This document shows positions 18,604 to 27,485 of a DNA stretch of 64,000 nucleotides, in pieces. Below the pieces are notes generated by a model. It saw nothing but the letters and a program-made list of their open reading frames with translations. It did no database searches and was not told where the DNA came from. The translations under genes were made by a program, and so were the position numbers. Source of the DNA: Iningainema tapete BLCC-T55 (GTDB taxonomy: Bacteria > Cyanobacteriota > Cyanobacteriia > Cyanobacteriales > Nostocaceae); the NCBI RefSeq assembly GCF_014698965.1, contig NZ_JACXAE010000036.1, positions 62,001 through 126,000 on the forward strand, given 5' to 3'. The first letter of the stretch is position 1, and each line of letters begins with the position of its first letter.

Positions 18604-19032
18604 ATGTTATATACTGACAGGTACATCGAATTGATCAACACTTTTCCCCCGCGCCCCATAAAATCTCAAGAAGATTTGGAAGTGACTCAATCAGTAGTTG
18701 ATTCTCTACTTGACAAAAGTAAATTAACTCAAGAGGAAAGAGACTATCTCAATTTATTGGGAACATTAATTTATGAATATGAAGAACGCCAAGATATGAT
18801 TCCTGATATTTTTGGCGTAGACCTTTTAAAGGTTTTGATGGCGGAATTAAATTTAAGACAAAAGGATTTAGTTTCTATTTTTAAAACTGAATCGATTGTC
18901 TCGGATGTATTAAACGGAAAACGGAAATTGACGGTTAATCACATTCAAGGGCTTGCAGAATTTTTTAATGTTTCTCCTGCTGTCTTCTTTCCATTAAATC
19001 ATTCAGAAGCAGACTTTTTAGCAGATTCGTAA
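18604..19032 (+). CDS. higA: HigA-family HTH antitoxin
   Basis: Antitoxin and autorepressor of the upstream HigB. The 142-residue product has an N-terminal helical region (about 1-75) and a C-terminal XRE helix-turn-helix: LMAELNLRQKDLVSIF, ESIVSDVLNGKRKLTVNHIQ and LAEFFNVSPAVFF. Toxin-first order is usual for higBA. It is paralogous to the antitoxin at 43627-44049, which shares the VSDxLNGKRK recognition region. A hairpin terminator follows at 19075. Confidence 0.88.
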   Translation: MLYTDRYIELINTFPPRPIKSQEDLEVTQSVVDSLLDKSKLTQEERDYLNLLGTLIYEYEERQDMIPDIFGVDLLKVLMAELNLRQKDLVSIFKTESIVSDVLNGKRKLTVNHIQGLAEFFNVSPAVFFPLNHSEADFLADS

Positions 19033-19074
19033 AGTAGAATAATTTTTGACTTAATTACCACAATCACCTTTGTT

Positions 19075-19104
19075 ACCCCTAGTCTACGCTAGGGTATTTT
19101 GCTT
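19075..19104 (+). terminator. Terminator after higBA
   Basis: CCCTAG and CTAGGG arms around TCTACG, followed by TATTTTGCTTTT. A short stem with a T-rich tail, 45 bases after the higA stop. Confidence 0.55.
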
Positions 19105-19195
19105 TTGAGGTTTTACGTCGGCGTTTCTGGACGTTTTGCTTGGCTAGGTCTAAGTCATAAGTAAGTAGGTAAAATTAAATATACAATAAACTCTA

Positions 19196-19264
19196 CGTTC
19201 GTAGTATCGACTCCTAGCGCTCAGGGCATAGGTTATAAGGGCTGAAGCCCTTACTACAAACGAG
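19196..19264. repeat. Dispersed repeat with AAGGGCTGAAGCCCTT hairpin
   Basis: Outer arms CGTTCGTAGTA and TACTACAAACG enclose a central hairpin AAGGGCTGAAGCCCTT. This arrangement is typical of a small cyanobacterial dispersed repeat; only one copy is in the window. Confidence 0.55.
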
Positions 19265-19370
19265 CATTTATTTACGCTTACCTACTTATTAGGACTTTAT
19301 CATCATCAGGGCGTGCGTTACTAGCTCAGATAATATAATGTATTATTTATCACTTATATTTACATTATTG

Positions 19371-19738
19371 TGGCAGCAGCAGATACTGGTGGTAAGCGAC
19401 TGATTGGTTTAGCTCCTGATGCTTGGGTATAATGAGTCACACAAAGTCCAGAAGTAGTAGCAAAGGAAATTCTCGGTTCTGAGTTTCAGTGGATTAGCCG
19501 TGAAACAGATGTTTTGGTTAAGGCATATAGTCCGAATCATGGGAATTTTCTCGTACTTAACGAGTTGCAATTGCGTTACACGGCACATATGCCCCTGCGC
19601 ATGAGAGCTTATGCAGTTGAATCAGTTAGAACCATTGCTGGCTTTTTTTGCTAGTTTTGTGTTAGAGATGTCAATCGTACAAGAAATTATGAGGTGGGAC
19701 ATAGCAGTATTGCGAGAATCGCCTTGGTATCAGGAAAT
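19371..19738 (+). pseudogene. Remnant of an Rpn/PD-(D/E)XK transposase-like nuclease gene
   Basis: Plus-strand reading gives AAADTGGKRLIGLAPDAWV, a stop, then (frame kept) TQSPEVVAKEILGSEFQW, ISRETDVLVKAYSPNHGNF, LVLNELQLRYTAHMPLRMRA, then a deletion, and a last piece EIMRWDIAVLRESPWYQEI. These are the start, middle and C-terminal motifs of the cyanobacterial Rpn-family (DUF4351-associated) proteins. It has a stop and a large internal loss, and a palindromic element sits a few bases after the last recognisable codon. Confidence 0.78.
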
Positions 19739-19743
19739 TATGG

Positions 19744-19778
19744 TACGTAGTTGCTAGTGCGATCATCTCAACTACGTA
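19744..19778. repeat. TACGTAGTTGC palindrome, third copy
   Basis: Arms TACGTAGTTG and CAACTACGTA around a degenerate centre. It immediately follows the conserved last codons of the Rpn-type remnant. Confidence 0.75.
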
Positions 19779-19841
19779 GCTTGATGTCCTGCTAAAAATT
19801 ACTAGGATGAAAGTACTATTAAGCGAAAATCTAAAATCGTT

Positions 19842-21338
19842 ATGACTTCGGCTTTACCCGATCCACAGCACAAAGATTCATCTCAAACTGGAGATACCTC
19901 CAACTTGGAAGAGGAATTAGATAGGGCAATTTTTAGCTTTGATGATATTCAAGCAGAACTTAACTATAAGGAAGCACAAACAGCGTTACAAAATTTAGTA
20001 AATAATCTCGATCTTACTCCCCAGGAAAAAGACGGATTGGAGACGGAAATTGCCGAGCTAGAAACTATGCTGGGGAAATTAGAGCGCATGGTGGTGCAAA
20101 TTGCTACCTTTGGGATGGTGGGAAGGGGTAAGTCTTCTCTACTTAATGCTTTAGTGGGGCAAACTGTATTTGAAACTGGTCCCTTGCATGGTGTTACCAA
20201 GGCTGCGCAACGAGTAAATTGGAGTATAACTGAGGAGGCAGTTGGGGATGAAAGGGCGTTGCGAGTTACTTTACCAGCAATAGGTAATTCGCAGGTGGAG
20301 TTGATTGATACTCCAGGGTTAGACGAAGTAGATGGTGAAACTCGTGCAGTTTTAGCCGAACAAATCGCAAAACAGGCAGATTTAATTTTGTTTGTGATTT
20401 CTGGGGATATGACAAAATTGGAACATGATGCTCTTTCTCAGCTCAGGGAAGTGGGTAAACCAATTTTACTGGTGTTTAACAAAGTAGACCAATATCCAGA
20501 AGCAGACCGGATGGCAATCTACCGCAAAATACGTGATGAAAGAGTGCGGGAGTTACTTTCACCAGATGAAATTGTGATGGCTGCAGCATCACCACTGGTA
20601 AAAACTATGATTCGTCGTCCAGATGGGACTAAGGGTGTGCAAGTGAGTACGGGGAAAGCCCAAGTGGATGAACTGAAGCTAAAAATATTAGAGATTTTGC
20701 AGCGTGAGGGTAAAGCTTTGGTTGCTCTTAATACCATGCTTTATGCTGACAACGTCAATGAGCAATTAGTGCAGCGCAAACTGATGATTCGAGAACAGAA
20801 TGCAAATCAGTTAATTTGGAGAGCGACTATGACTAAAGCAGCTGCGATCGCTCTCAATCCTGTTACTGTAGTAGATTTTCTCAGTGGTGCGGTAATTGAT
20901 ATTGTCCTGATCCTGGGTTTATCAAAACTCTATGGTATCCCCATGACCGAAACAGGAGCCGTAAAATTGTTACAAAAAATCGCCCTAAGTATGGGCGGGA
21001 TTAGTGCTAGTGAATTGTTAGCAAATTTGGGTTTGAGTGGGCTAAAAACTTTACTAGGCTTATCTGCACCTGCTACTGGTGGTGTTTCCTTAGCTCCTTA
21101 CTTATCAGTAGCTGTAACTCAAGGCGCTGTAGCAGGTGTTTCTTCTTACGGAATTGGACAAGTTACCAAAGCTTATTTAGCCAATGGAGCTACTTGGGGA
21201 CCTGATGGTCCTAAAGCCGTAATTAGTAAAATCTTAGCAACCCTTGATGAAAATTCAATTCTCAACCGGATTAAAGATGAATTGAGCCAAAAAGTCAAGA
21301 TTAAAGGGCGGAGGGGATCAGAAATTGGGAATAGTTAA
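19842..21338 (+). CDS. Dynamin-like/Era-type GTPase with DUF697 domain
   Basis: A 498-residue membrane-associated GTPase. An N-terminal helical segment precedes the G domain: P-loop GMVGRGKSS (about 91-99), switch region GPLHGVTKAA, G3 DTPG in IDTPGLDE, and G4 NKVD. The C-terminal half contains hydrophobic helices of the DUF697 type (AAIALNPVTVVDFLSGAVID, LVLILGLSKLYGIP-like region), thought to insert in membranes. Such proteins are common in cyanobacteria; suggested roles are membrane remodelling or stress, none proven. It stands alone, converging on the MscS-like gene. Confidence 0.88.
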   Translation: MTSALPDPQHKDSSQTGDTSNLEEELDRAIFSFDDIQAELNYKEAQTALQNLVNNLDLTPQEKDGLETEIAELETMLGKLERMVVQIATFGMVGRGKSSLLNALVGQTVFETGPLHGVTKAAQRVNWSITEEAVGDERALRVTLPAIGNSQVELIDTPGLDEVDGETRAVLAEQIAKQADLILFVISGDMTKLEHDALSQLREVGKPILLVFNKVDQYPEADRMAIYRKIRDERVRELLSPDEIVMAAASPLVKTMIRRPDGTKGVQVSTGKAQVDELKLKILEILQREGKALVALNTMLYADNVNEQLVQRKLMIREQNANQLIWRATMTKAAAIALNPVTVVDFLSGAVIDIVLILGLSKLYGIPMTETGAVKLLQKIALSMGGISASELLANLGLSGLKTLLGLSAPATGGVSLAPYLSVAVTQGAVAGVSSYGIGQVTKAYLANGATWGPDGPKAVISKILATLDENSILNRIKDELSQKVKIKGRRGSEIGNS

Positions 21339-21395
21339 TGGCTAATTGTTAATTGCTAATTGTACCATTAGCTATTAGCTATTAGCCATTAGCCA
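21339..21395. repeat. TAATGGC/TTAGCTA heptamer tract between convergent genes
   Basis: Tandem TAATTGC/TAATGGC units followed by inverse TTAGCTA/TTAGCCA units, a palindromic STRR like the one at 9168. Confidence 0.75.
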
Positions 21396-23036
21396 TTATC
21401 TTTGACCTTTAAAAGAGTTTAGCCATTGTATAACTTGTTCTCTGGCAATGTCACGAGCGCCCAAACCAAAGGATAAGGCAATGGCAACAGCGATCGCTCC
21501 TAGTAAAAGTCCAAAAGCTAAATTGACAATATCACTAGCTAAGCCGATTTGTTGTAGTGCCATTGCTGAGACTAAGGCAATGATCGCAATCCGTGCTACT
21601 TGCCCTAAAATTCGTGCTTGGCGATCGCCTGAACTGGTGATAATACCGTAAGCCAGATTTGCCAGAAATAAACCGACGGCAAAAACTATCAAACCCGACA
21701 GAATCCGTCCCAAGATGATAATAATGCCCGTAACCAGTACTGTGAGTGCGGGAATATTGAGAATATTGACTGCCGCTACCGTAGCAAACAGCATAATGCC
21801 GACTAAAACAATAATGCCGACAATTTCTGATGGGGTACGGGTTTGTACTGGTGTGGTTGTTGGCGGTGGGATGACAACTCGTCTTGTGGGTGTAGGTAAA
21901 CCCAAGGCAGCAAAAATGTTGTCAAAGCCTAAATTAGTGAGAATATTTGTGACTAATTCTGACACAAACCGTCCAACAAAATAAGCAACAATCAAAATTG
22001 CTATAGCGGTAAAGATTGCCGGCAGAGCATTGAGGATCTGTTGCAGCATCGCGATTGCCGGAACCGAAATCGCATCGATTCGCAGAGCATTAAGTGCGGC
22101 AATCGCTACAGGAATCAAAATCAAGACGTAAACAATCGTACCGATAATCGACGATAAAGATTGTACGCTTGATGCTGAACTTAATCCAAACCGAGTTCCT
22201 AATTGATCGATTCCGGTTGTTGCTAGTAAATTTGTAACAATCCGGCGTACCACATTAGCGACAAACCAGCCAATGGCGGCAATTACTATTGCACCCAGAA
22301 TATTCGGTAAGACAGAAAGAATCTGTGTAATTAGAGTTTGTACTGGTAGTAGTGCCTGTCTCAGTTCTAAAGTGTCTAGAATGGGAATGAGAAACAGTAG
22401 AAAGATAAACCAGTACAAAGCGTTGCCAATTGTCTGTGCCAGAGACAATTGATTTAGACTGGGGGGAGCGTTATCTGCTGGTGGGTTGAAACGTTCATCG
22501 ATCCGCAATGCCTCTAATCCGCGTATCGTCACTAGTTTGACGATTGTCGCTAATAGCCACGCTATTCCCAAAAGGATAAGCGCACCCACCAATTTGGGCA
22601 AGAAATAGCCAATTTGGTTGAGAAAACTATTCAGTGGCTGAGAAGCTACCCGCAAATCTAAGGTATCTAAAACGGCAACTACCGTGACTAGGAAAATTGC
22701 CCAAAATACCAGACTGGAGATAATTTTCTCTATTTGTGGAACATCTCTACCACCAGTTACCCCTGAGGCAATGCGGTTATCTATATTAGTACGATTGAGT
22801 AGGGAGCGTGTTACGCCTGCGGCAATTGCCGCAATTACCCACCCAATCAGTAAAATTGCTACTGCCCCTAGTAGGCGAGGCAAAAACTCAACTAACTGTC
22901 TTAGAAGTCCCTGTACGTAGTTGATCCCACCGTTTGCTTCTGGTGGCAAAGCTGGCGATTGCGCTAACAATCGCAGCACCTTCATCGACAAACCAACTTC
23001 CATCACCTGGGTTATTCCTTGCCAAGTTGTGTTCAT
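21396..23036 (-). CDS. Mechanosensitive channel-like protein with repeated conserved TM helices
   Basis: A 546-residue membrane protein made of repeats. Each repeat opens with LP.(L/I).GA.. and continues to a helix: FLPRLLGAVAILLIGWVIAA, FLPKLVGALILLGIAWLLAT, VLPNILGAIVIAAIGWFVAN and ALPAIFTAIAILIVAYFVGR, plus a fifth degenerate unit. This is the conserved-TM-helix (CmpX/MscS-associated) architecture; the beta domain of classical MscS is not evident. It probably senses membrane tension or osmotic change. The start is uncertain: MNTTWQG at 23036 or a downstream Met (MEVGLSM or MKVLRLL) are both possible. Confidence 0.85.
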   Translation of the reverse strand: MNTTWQGITQVMEVGLSMKVLRLLAQSPALPPEANGGINYVQGLLRQLVEFLPRLLGAVAILLIGWVIAAIAAGVTRSLLNRTNIDNRIASGVTGGRDVPQIEKIISSLVFWAIFLVTVVAVLDTLDLRVASQPLNSFLNQIGYFLPKLVGALILLGIAWLLATIVKLVTIRGLEALRIDERFNPPADNAPPSLNQLSLAQTIGNALYWFIFLLFLIPILDTLELRQALLPVQTLITQILSVLPNILGAIVIAAIGWFVANVVRRIVTNLLATTGIDQLGTRFGLSSASSVQSLSSIIGTIVYVLILIPVAIAALNALRIDAISVPAIAMLQQILNALPAIFTAIAILIVAYFVGRFVSELVTNILTNLGFDNIFAALGLPTPTRRVVIPPPTTTPVQTRTPSEIVGIIVLVGIMLFATVAAVNILNIPALTVLVTGIIIILGRILSGLIVFAVGLFLANLAYGIITSSGDRQARILGQVARIAIIALVSAMALQQIGLASDIVNLAFGLLLGAIAVAIALSFGLGARDIAREQVIQWLNSFKGQR

Positions 23037-23374
23037 GGTTTTCTGCCATTAAGGTTAAGTGATATTGCAAACAACATTGCTACTTCTGGAGTAGGTTGCC
23101 CTGAACAAGCCTACATTCCATAAAGTGCATTAGTGTTTTGCCTATCAATTTACCAGTAAACTCCTACAATTCGTTGAAATCAAGAGTAATTTTTTTACTT
23201 TGTGATTTTATATATAATTTTTCTCCTGAATGTTTCTAGAAGTATTGATAATACCTCATGTTTGACTATTCCCTTAGACATAAACCTAGTCTCAAATACA
23301 ATACAGTAATGTCAAATGCTCGGCCATACCCGATTTTAGGTTAATCTGAGTGCAGATAGCATAAAATACGTCCA
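23037..23374. other. Intergenic region, no feature seen
   Basis: AT-rich DNA between the divergent MscS-like and SRPBCC genes; it must contain both promoters. No repeat, RNA or ORF was recognised. Confidence 0.5.
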
Positions 23375-23818
23375 ATGACGCAAATATTTGAACAAACAAT
23401 TCAAATCAATACCACAGCCGCAGTGGTAGAACGTTGTATTACCGAACCTTTGCTCATGCAGCGCTGGCTTAATCCTCTACTTAGTTATGAACCTATTGGA
23501 GACAGTTCAACTCATTTAGGTGCTAAAAGTCGGTTTGTGATTCAAATACCGATCATAAAACCTACATTGAATAGTACTATTGTGGAAAGACAACCAGGTT
23601 TGGTAGTGTGGAGTTTTGATGGTTTTTTTAAAGGACGCGATCACTGGGAATGTCAACCAATCGAAAACGGAACACGCTTAATTAATCGCTTTGAATTTGA
23701 GATTCCCAACCCCATAGTTAGTTGGGGGTTTAAAGTTTTTGCCGAACAGTTGACAAAAGAAGATATGAATGCTCAACTACGTCGCCTCAAACTAGTTGCA
23801 GAAACATTGACAAATTAG
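23375..23818 (+). CDS. SRPBCC-family (polyketide cyclase/START-like) protein
   Basis: A 147-residue lipid- or ligand-binding helix-grip protein. The start FEQTIQINTTAAVVERCITEP is the usual beta strand and helix of this fold. VVWSFDGFFKGRDHWECQPI and GTRLINRFEFEIPNPIVSWG provide the sheet, and a long C-terminal helix follows (about 120-145). The ligand is unknown. It converges on the SirB1-like gene with a heptamer tract between them. Confidence 0.82.
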   Translation: MTQIFEQTIQINTTAAVVERCITEPLLMQRWLNPLLSYEPIGDSSTHLGAKSRFVIQIPIIKPTLNSTIVERQPGLVVWSFDGFFKGRDHWECQPIENGTRLINRFEFEIPNPIVSWGFKVFAEQLTKEDMNAQLRRLKLVAETLTN

Positions 23819-23872
23819 TTAATTGTTAATTGTTAATTGCTCCCCTACTCCCCTACTCCCCTACTCCCTTAC
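23818..23872. repeat. STRR tracts TTAATTG and CCCCTACT
   Basis: Three TTAATTG heptamers then four CCCCTACT-type units. The array runs into the 3' end of the SirB1-like gene. Confidence 0.8.
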
Positions 23873-24683
23873 CCAACTTCGCCAGTAACTCTCGAATCAT
23901 CAGCGCATCTTGTGCTTGCGGAACTTTTGTGAGATAATTTTCTAAATCACTAGCAGCTTGAGAAAATAAACCAAGTTGATAACTCAAAAGACCGCGATCA
24001 CGCAATTCTAAAACCACTTCAGGAAACAGCAGTAAAATTCTTTCCACTGCTGCTAAAGCTTTTTCTAAGTCTTTGTTGTGCAAGTAAATGTATTTGAGAT
24101 TAGTTAGTAAGCGTGCCAAAAATTGGCGATTGCTTACCGTAGCTAACATTTCTGGCTGTAGTGTGATGGGACGCTGATAAATTTGTGTCAGTCGTTCTTG
24201 ACAATCTTGTGCAAATATCACCTCGCCATGATTGAAAGCATCAACAAAAATCTCCATTTCGGGAAGATTTGGACGGATGAGGAAATGTCCTGGCATTCCT
24301 ACCCCTACCATAGGAAAATCAATTCGTCGAGCCAATTCCATATAAATAAGCGATAGGGTGATGGGAATTCCTTTTCGGCTGTCAATTACATCATTAAGGA
24401 AACTATTACAAGGATTATAGTAATCGTCTACATTCCCAGCGAATCCTAAATCATCATAGAGATACTGGTTAATAATCTGAATCACTCGCAAAGGATATTG
24501 TTGAAATGGTAAACGCTCTTGTAGCTCTTGCGCCATTGTATCGAGTGCATTCAAGTATTCTTCTGTGTCGAGGTAGGGATATTCTTCTTGAGCAATGTAC
24601 AAAGCCGCCTTCGCTAAGTTAATATACTCATCAGCTTGCTGGATCTCTTGGTAAAAATATTGTCGCCCCGACGAGAAATTCAT
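23853..24683 (-). CDS. SirB1-family protein (transglutaminase-like plus TPR)
   Basis: Conserved 276-residue protein. The N-terminal part has the family core YYNPCNSFLNDVIDSRKGIP, ITLSLIYMELARRI and VGMPGHFLIR, resembling an inactive transglutaminase fold. The C-terminal part (about 185-270) is a TPR-like helical repeat (LEKALAAVERILLLFPEVVLELRDRGLLSYQLG). Function is not established. The last codons (LLAKLGKGVGE) come from the edge of the CCCCTACT repeat, so the extreme C-terminus may vary between strains. Confidence 0.85.
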   Translation of the reverse strand: MNFSSGRQYFYQEIQQADEYINLAKAALYIAQEEYPYLDTEEYLNALDTMAQELQERLPFQQYPLRVIQIINQYLYDDLGFAGNVDDYYNPCNSFLNDVIDSRKGIPITLSLIYMELARRIDFPMVGVGMPGHFLIRPNLPEMEIFVDAFNHGEVIFAQDCQERLTQIYQRPITLQPEMLATVSNRQFLARLLTNLKYIYLHNKDLEKALAAVERILLLFPEVVLELRDRGLLSYQLGLFSQAASDLENYLTKVPQAQDALMIRELLAKLGKGVGE

Positions 24684-25184
24684 AACTAGTCACAGAATAA
24701 GTATCTTAGGACAAGCAAAGCTTTTTTTGTCCCTAACCTCTTATTATAAAGAGTCCCATAATTTTAAAATCTAATTTTTTGTAGATGTTTCCATCAAGTT
24801 AGTCTACTTTGAGCTAGATTTCCGAAATCGAGTTGAGAGTAGCTGTATCTCATAATTAAGTGAAATGGCATGGCAATGCTCTCTCTACACTCATGTGGAG
24901 GGGGCACTTTTTTAGTTAATGCCGATATTCAGGAAATCGAAGCATTCTTTGTTGAGGAAAAAGATTCACACGTTCACCCCATTGGCATTAAAGGCGTGGG
25001 CGAGATTGGTAATGCCGGCTCAGGCGCAGCAGTAATCGCAAAATGTAGAAACGTTACATGTAACGGAGCCACTTGCGTGCGGGGGTTCCCCCCGTTGAGC
25101 AATGTGGCGTTCTCTACAGGTATTGTGGTTTTAATAGCGGATGCGTATATAAAGTCAATTTCGTTCAATTAGAACAATATACTT
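24684..25184. other. Intergenic region with a molybdenum-hydroxylase remnant
   Basis: About 500 bases. The right half contains the fragment at 24912-25050. After it comes a degenerate GTAGAAACGTTACATG...GTTCTCTAC segment resembling the GTAGAGACGTTCC palindrome. A short open frame over this area (24870-25172) is explained by the remnant. Confidence 0.55.
24912..25050 (+). pseudogene. C-terminal fragment of a molybdopterin hydroxylase large subunit
   Basis: The plus strand encodes LVNADIQEIEAFFVEEKDSH then VHPIGIKGVGEIGNAGSGAA. It aligns with the end of the intact large subunit in this window ([38 protein letters not shown]), but diverges after AAV and the rest of the gene is absent. The intact copy ends at 31423, so this is a second, dead family member, not a duplicate of identical sequence. 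Confidence 0.82.
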
Positions 25185-26366
25185 ATGAGCAAACCAGCTA
25201 ATTCGCTTCCAGTCAAAGTTACGCTACTGCTTGTTAGCACTTTGACAGTCATGTCTAATGCGACAATCGCCCCATCGCTGCCACTGATGCGGGAAAGTTT
25301 CATTAATGTTAATAACGTAGACTATTTAGTTAGGCTAGTTCTGACGGCTCCATCTCTTTTTGTTGCCATCGGGGCACCCTTTGCCGGCTTTATTATCGAT
25401 CAACTTGGGCGCAAACCGCTGCTAACTATAACCTTACTGGTTTATGGATTGGCAGGTAGTTCTGGCTTGTGGTTGAATTCCTTGGGGCTGATTCTGGTGG
25501 GAAGAGCGCTTTTGGGCTTGAGTGTAGCTGGAATTATGACGACTGTGTTGACGTTGATTGCTGATTATTATGTGGGTTCAGCTAGAACGCAATTTCTTGG
25601 TTGGCAATCTGCCTTTTCAGCGTTGGGAGGAGTTGTGTTCCTCTCTGTAGGTGGCTTCTTAGCTGATATTGGCTGGCGTCTACCATTTCTCATCTATTTA
25701 ATCGCTTGGTTGTTCGTGCCACTAGTGCTAATGTTCTTGCCTGAACCCAGTCGCACTAGTCAAAGTGCAACGCAACAGAACACACCAATTGAGCCAACCA
25801 CCCTGCCGTTAGGAATTGTGGTGTTTACTTACGGGATTGCTCTGTTGGTTCAAGCCGTATTTTACATGATTCCGGTGCAATTGCCCTTCTACTTAAAGAG
25901 TTTGACCAATGCTACTGCCTCTGAAAGTGGGCTTGCGATCGCCTTTGGTAGTTTTTTTGTGGCAGTTGGCTCTCTATTATACCAGCGGATTAAAGCCCGC
26001 TTGACTTTCATTAGTGTTTACTCCATGGGTTTCATCAGCATGGGAGTTGGCTATGGAGTCATCAGCTTGGCAAATAGCTACGCCATCGTTCTTTTGGGGT
26101 TGGCTATCGCAGGTTTTGGACTTGGTTTGCTTGTTCCAAATATGAATCTGTGTCTGACTTCCATAACCCCGGCTGTGTTACGTGGACGAACTTTAGGTGG
26201 ACTAACAACCTGCTTTTTTCTCGGACAGTTTATTTCACCACTGCTGAGCCAACCGTTGGGTCAATTAGTTGGTCTAAGTATAGCTTATCGATTAGCTGGT
26301 ATTCTACTGGTTGTATTAGCTTTAATGACTTTAGCCGTCATGTCGAGACATAAAAACTGGGCATAG
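25185..26366 (+). CDS. MFS transporter
   Basis: Predicted 12-helix inner-membrane exporter of the major facilitator superfamily. The loop 2-3 motif appears as GFIIDQLGRKPLL, and helix 1 has the drug-exporter-like TVMSNATIAPSLPLM. A hydrophilic central loop (about 188-205, SRTSQSATQQNTPIEPT) separates the halves. Length 393 is usual. Multidrug or metabolite efflux is possible. The next gene, an alcohol dehydrogenase-like reductase, begins 30 bases later with a good AGGAG, so they may form an operon. Confidence 0.9.
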   Translation: MSKPANSLPVKVTLLLVSTLTVMSNATIAPSLPLMRESFINVNNVDYLVRLVLTAPSLFVAIGAPFAGFIIDQLGRKPLLTITLLVYGLAGSSGLWLNSLGLILVGRALLGLSVAGIMTTVLTLIADYYVGSARTQFLGWQSAFSALGGVVFLSVGGFLADIGWRLPFLIYLIAWLFVPLVLMFLPEPSRTSQSATQQNTPIEPTTLPLGIVVFTYGIALLVQAVFYMIPVQLPFYLKSLTNATASESGLAIAFGSFFVAVGSLLYQRIKARLTFISVYSMGFISMGVGYGVISLANSYAIVLLGLAIAGFGLGLLVPNMNLCLTSITPAVLRGRTLGGLTTCFFLGQFISPLLSQPLGQLVGLSIAYRLAGILLVVLALMTLAVMSRHKNWA

Positions 26367-26396
26367 AGATAGTTAATTCTTCCAGGAGAACAGATA

Positions 26397-27335
26397 ATGG
26401 TAACAATGAAAGCAGTGCGTATTCACGAACATGGTGGACTGGAAACTTTAGTCTACGAAGACGCCCCGATACCCAAACCAGGGGAAGACGAAATTTTAAT
26501 TCGCGTTCATGCAGCAAGTGTCAATCCTGTTGACTGGAAAATTCGTGACGGCTTTGGCAAAGACAACTTCAAGCACCACTTACCTTTGATTCTCGGTTGG
26601 GATGTAGCTGGAATCGTGGAAGAAACTGGTGCAAAAGTAGAGCAGTTCCAACTAGGAGATGCAGTATACGGCTACACTAGCTTATTCCGTGATGGTGCTT
26701 ACGCAGAATTTATGATTGCCAAGCAAACTGAGATTGCTCTAAAGCCTAATTCCGTTGATTTTATTGAAGCAGCCGCCATCCCAGTTGCAGCAATGACGGC
26801 ATGGCAAGCAATATTTGATACAGCAGGTTTAGATGCAAATCAAAGAGTGCTGATTCACGGGGCATCGGGTGGAGTTGGTTCAATGGCGGTGCAGTTGGCA
26901 AAGCCGAAAGGTGCTTATGTCATCGGCACAGCATCAGCACGTAATGCCGACTTTGTGCGTGAGTTAGGAGCCGACGAAATCATTGACTACCAGAAAACCA
27001 AGTTTGAGACAGTTGTACGGGATGTGGATGTAGTCTTAGACACAATCGGAGGTGACACTCAAGAGCGTTCCTTTGGCGTGTTGCGAAAAGATGGATTTCT
27101 TGTCTCTATAGTCTCTCCTCCATCAGAAGAAACAGCAGCAAGTCATGGCGTGAGATGCGCTATGGTTGGGGTTCAATCCAATGGGGCACAACTCAAAGAG
27201 ATCGCCGCGCTAGTGGATTCTGGAAAACTTAAGATTTATGTCGAAACGGTGCTGCCATTAAGTGAGGTAAGACAGGCACACGAGATGAGCCAGAGTGGAC
27301 GCACAAGGGGTAAAATCGTTTTGCAAGTGGTGTGA
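26397..27335 (+). CDS. NADP-dependent quinone oxidoreductase-like (MDR family) protein
   Basis: Zinc-free medium-chain reductase of 312 residues. The N-terminal GroES-like domain has KAVRIHEHGGLETLVYEDAP and HAASVNPVDWKIRDG. The Rossmann domain has the motif VLIHGASGGVGSMAVQLAK (about 155-173). It lacks the catalytic zinc cysteine/histidine set of true alcohol dehydrogenases, so quinone or enone reduction is likely. AGGAGA lies about nine bases before the ATG. Confidence 0.9.
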   Translation: MVTMKAVRIHEHGGLETLVYEDAPIPKPGEDEILIRVHAASVNPVDWKIRDGFGKDNFKHHLPLILGWDVAGIVEETGAKVEQFQLGDAVYGYTSLFRDGAYAEFMIAKQTEIALKPNSVDFIEAAAIPVAAMTAWQAIFDTAGLDANQRVLIHGASGGVGSMAVQLAKPKGAYVIGTASARNADFVRELGADEIIDYQKTKFETVVRDVDVVLDTIGGDTQERSFGVLRKDGFLVSIVSPPSEETAASHGVRCAMVGVQSNGAQLKEIAALVDSGKLKIYVETVLPLSEVRQAHEMSQSGRTRGKIVLQVV

Positions 27336-27407
27336 AATAATGGACTTGTTGCAATGCGGAATTGATGTGGAACCACAGATGGACACAGATAAACACAGAT
27401 AATAGAC

Positions 27408-27474
27408 ACAGCAGTGAAAAACAATGTAGAGACGTTCCATGGAACGTCTCTACAAGGGTTGTAGACAACTTTGA
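27408..27474 (-). repeat. Left inverted repeat flanking the molybdenum hydroxylase operon
   Basis: On the minus strand this reads TTGTCTACAACCCTT, a full GTAGAGACGTTCC palindrome (27426-27453, CCATGG centre), then ATTGTTTTTCACTGCTGTG. The same order and nearly the same sequence occur in inverse orientation at 31507-31572, on the other side of the operon. Confidence 0.88.
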
Positions 27475-27485
27475 GGAATAAGAGC

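Larger units (their letters stand above)
19033..19841. other. Decayed intergenic region
   Basis: About 800 bases holding the higBA terminator, a dispersed GGGCTGAAGCCC repeat (19196-19264), a dead Rpn-type gene (19371-19738) and a TACGTAGTTGC palindrome (19744-19778). No intact gene was found. Confidence 0.65.

Noticed and set aside
24870..25172. Intact 100-residue gene
   Set aside because: The frame is open, but only the stretch NADIQEIEAFF to GSGAAVI has homology, to an internal segment of a much larger enzyme; the rest is unrelated sequence including a degenerate palindrome.
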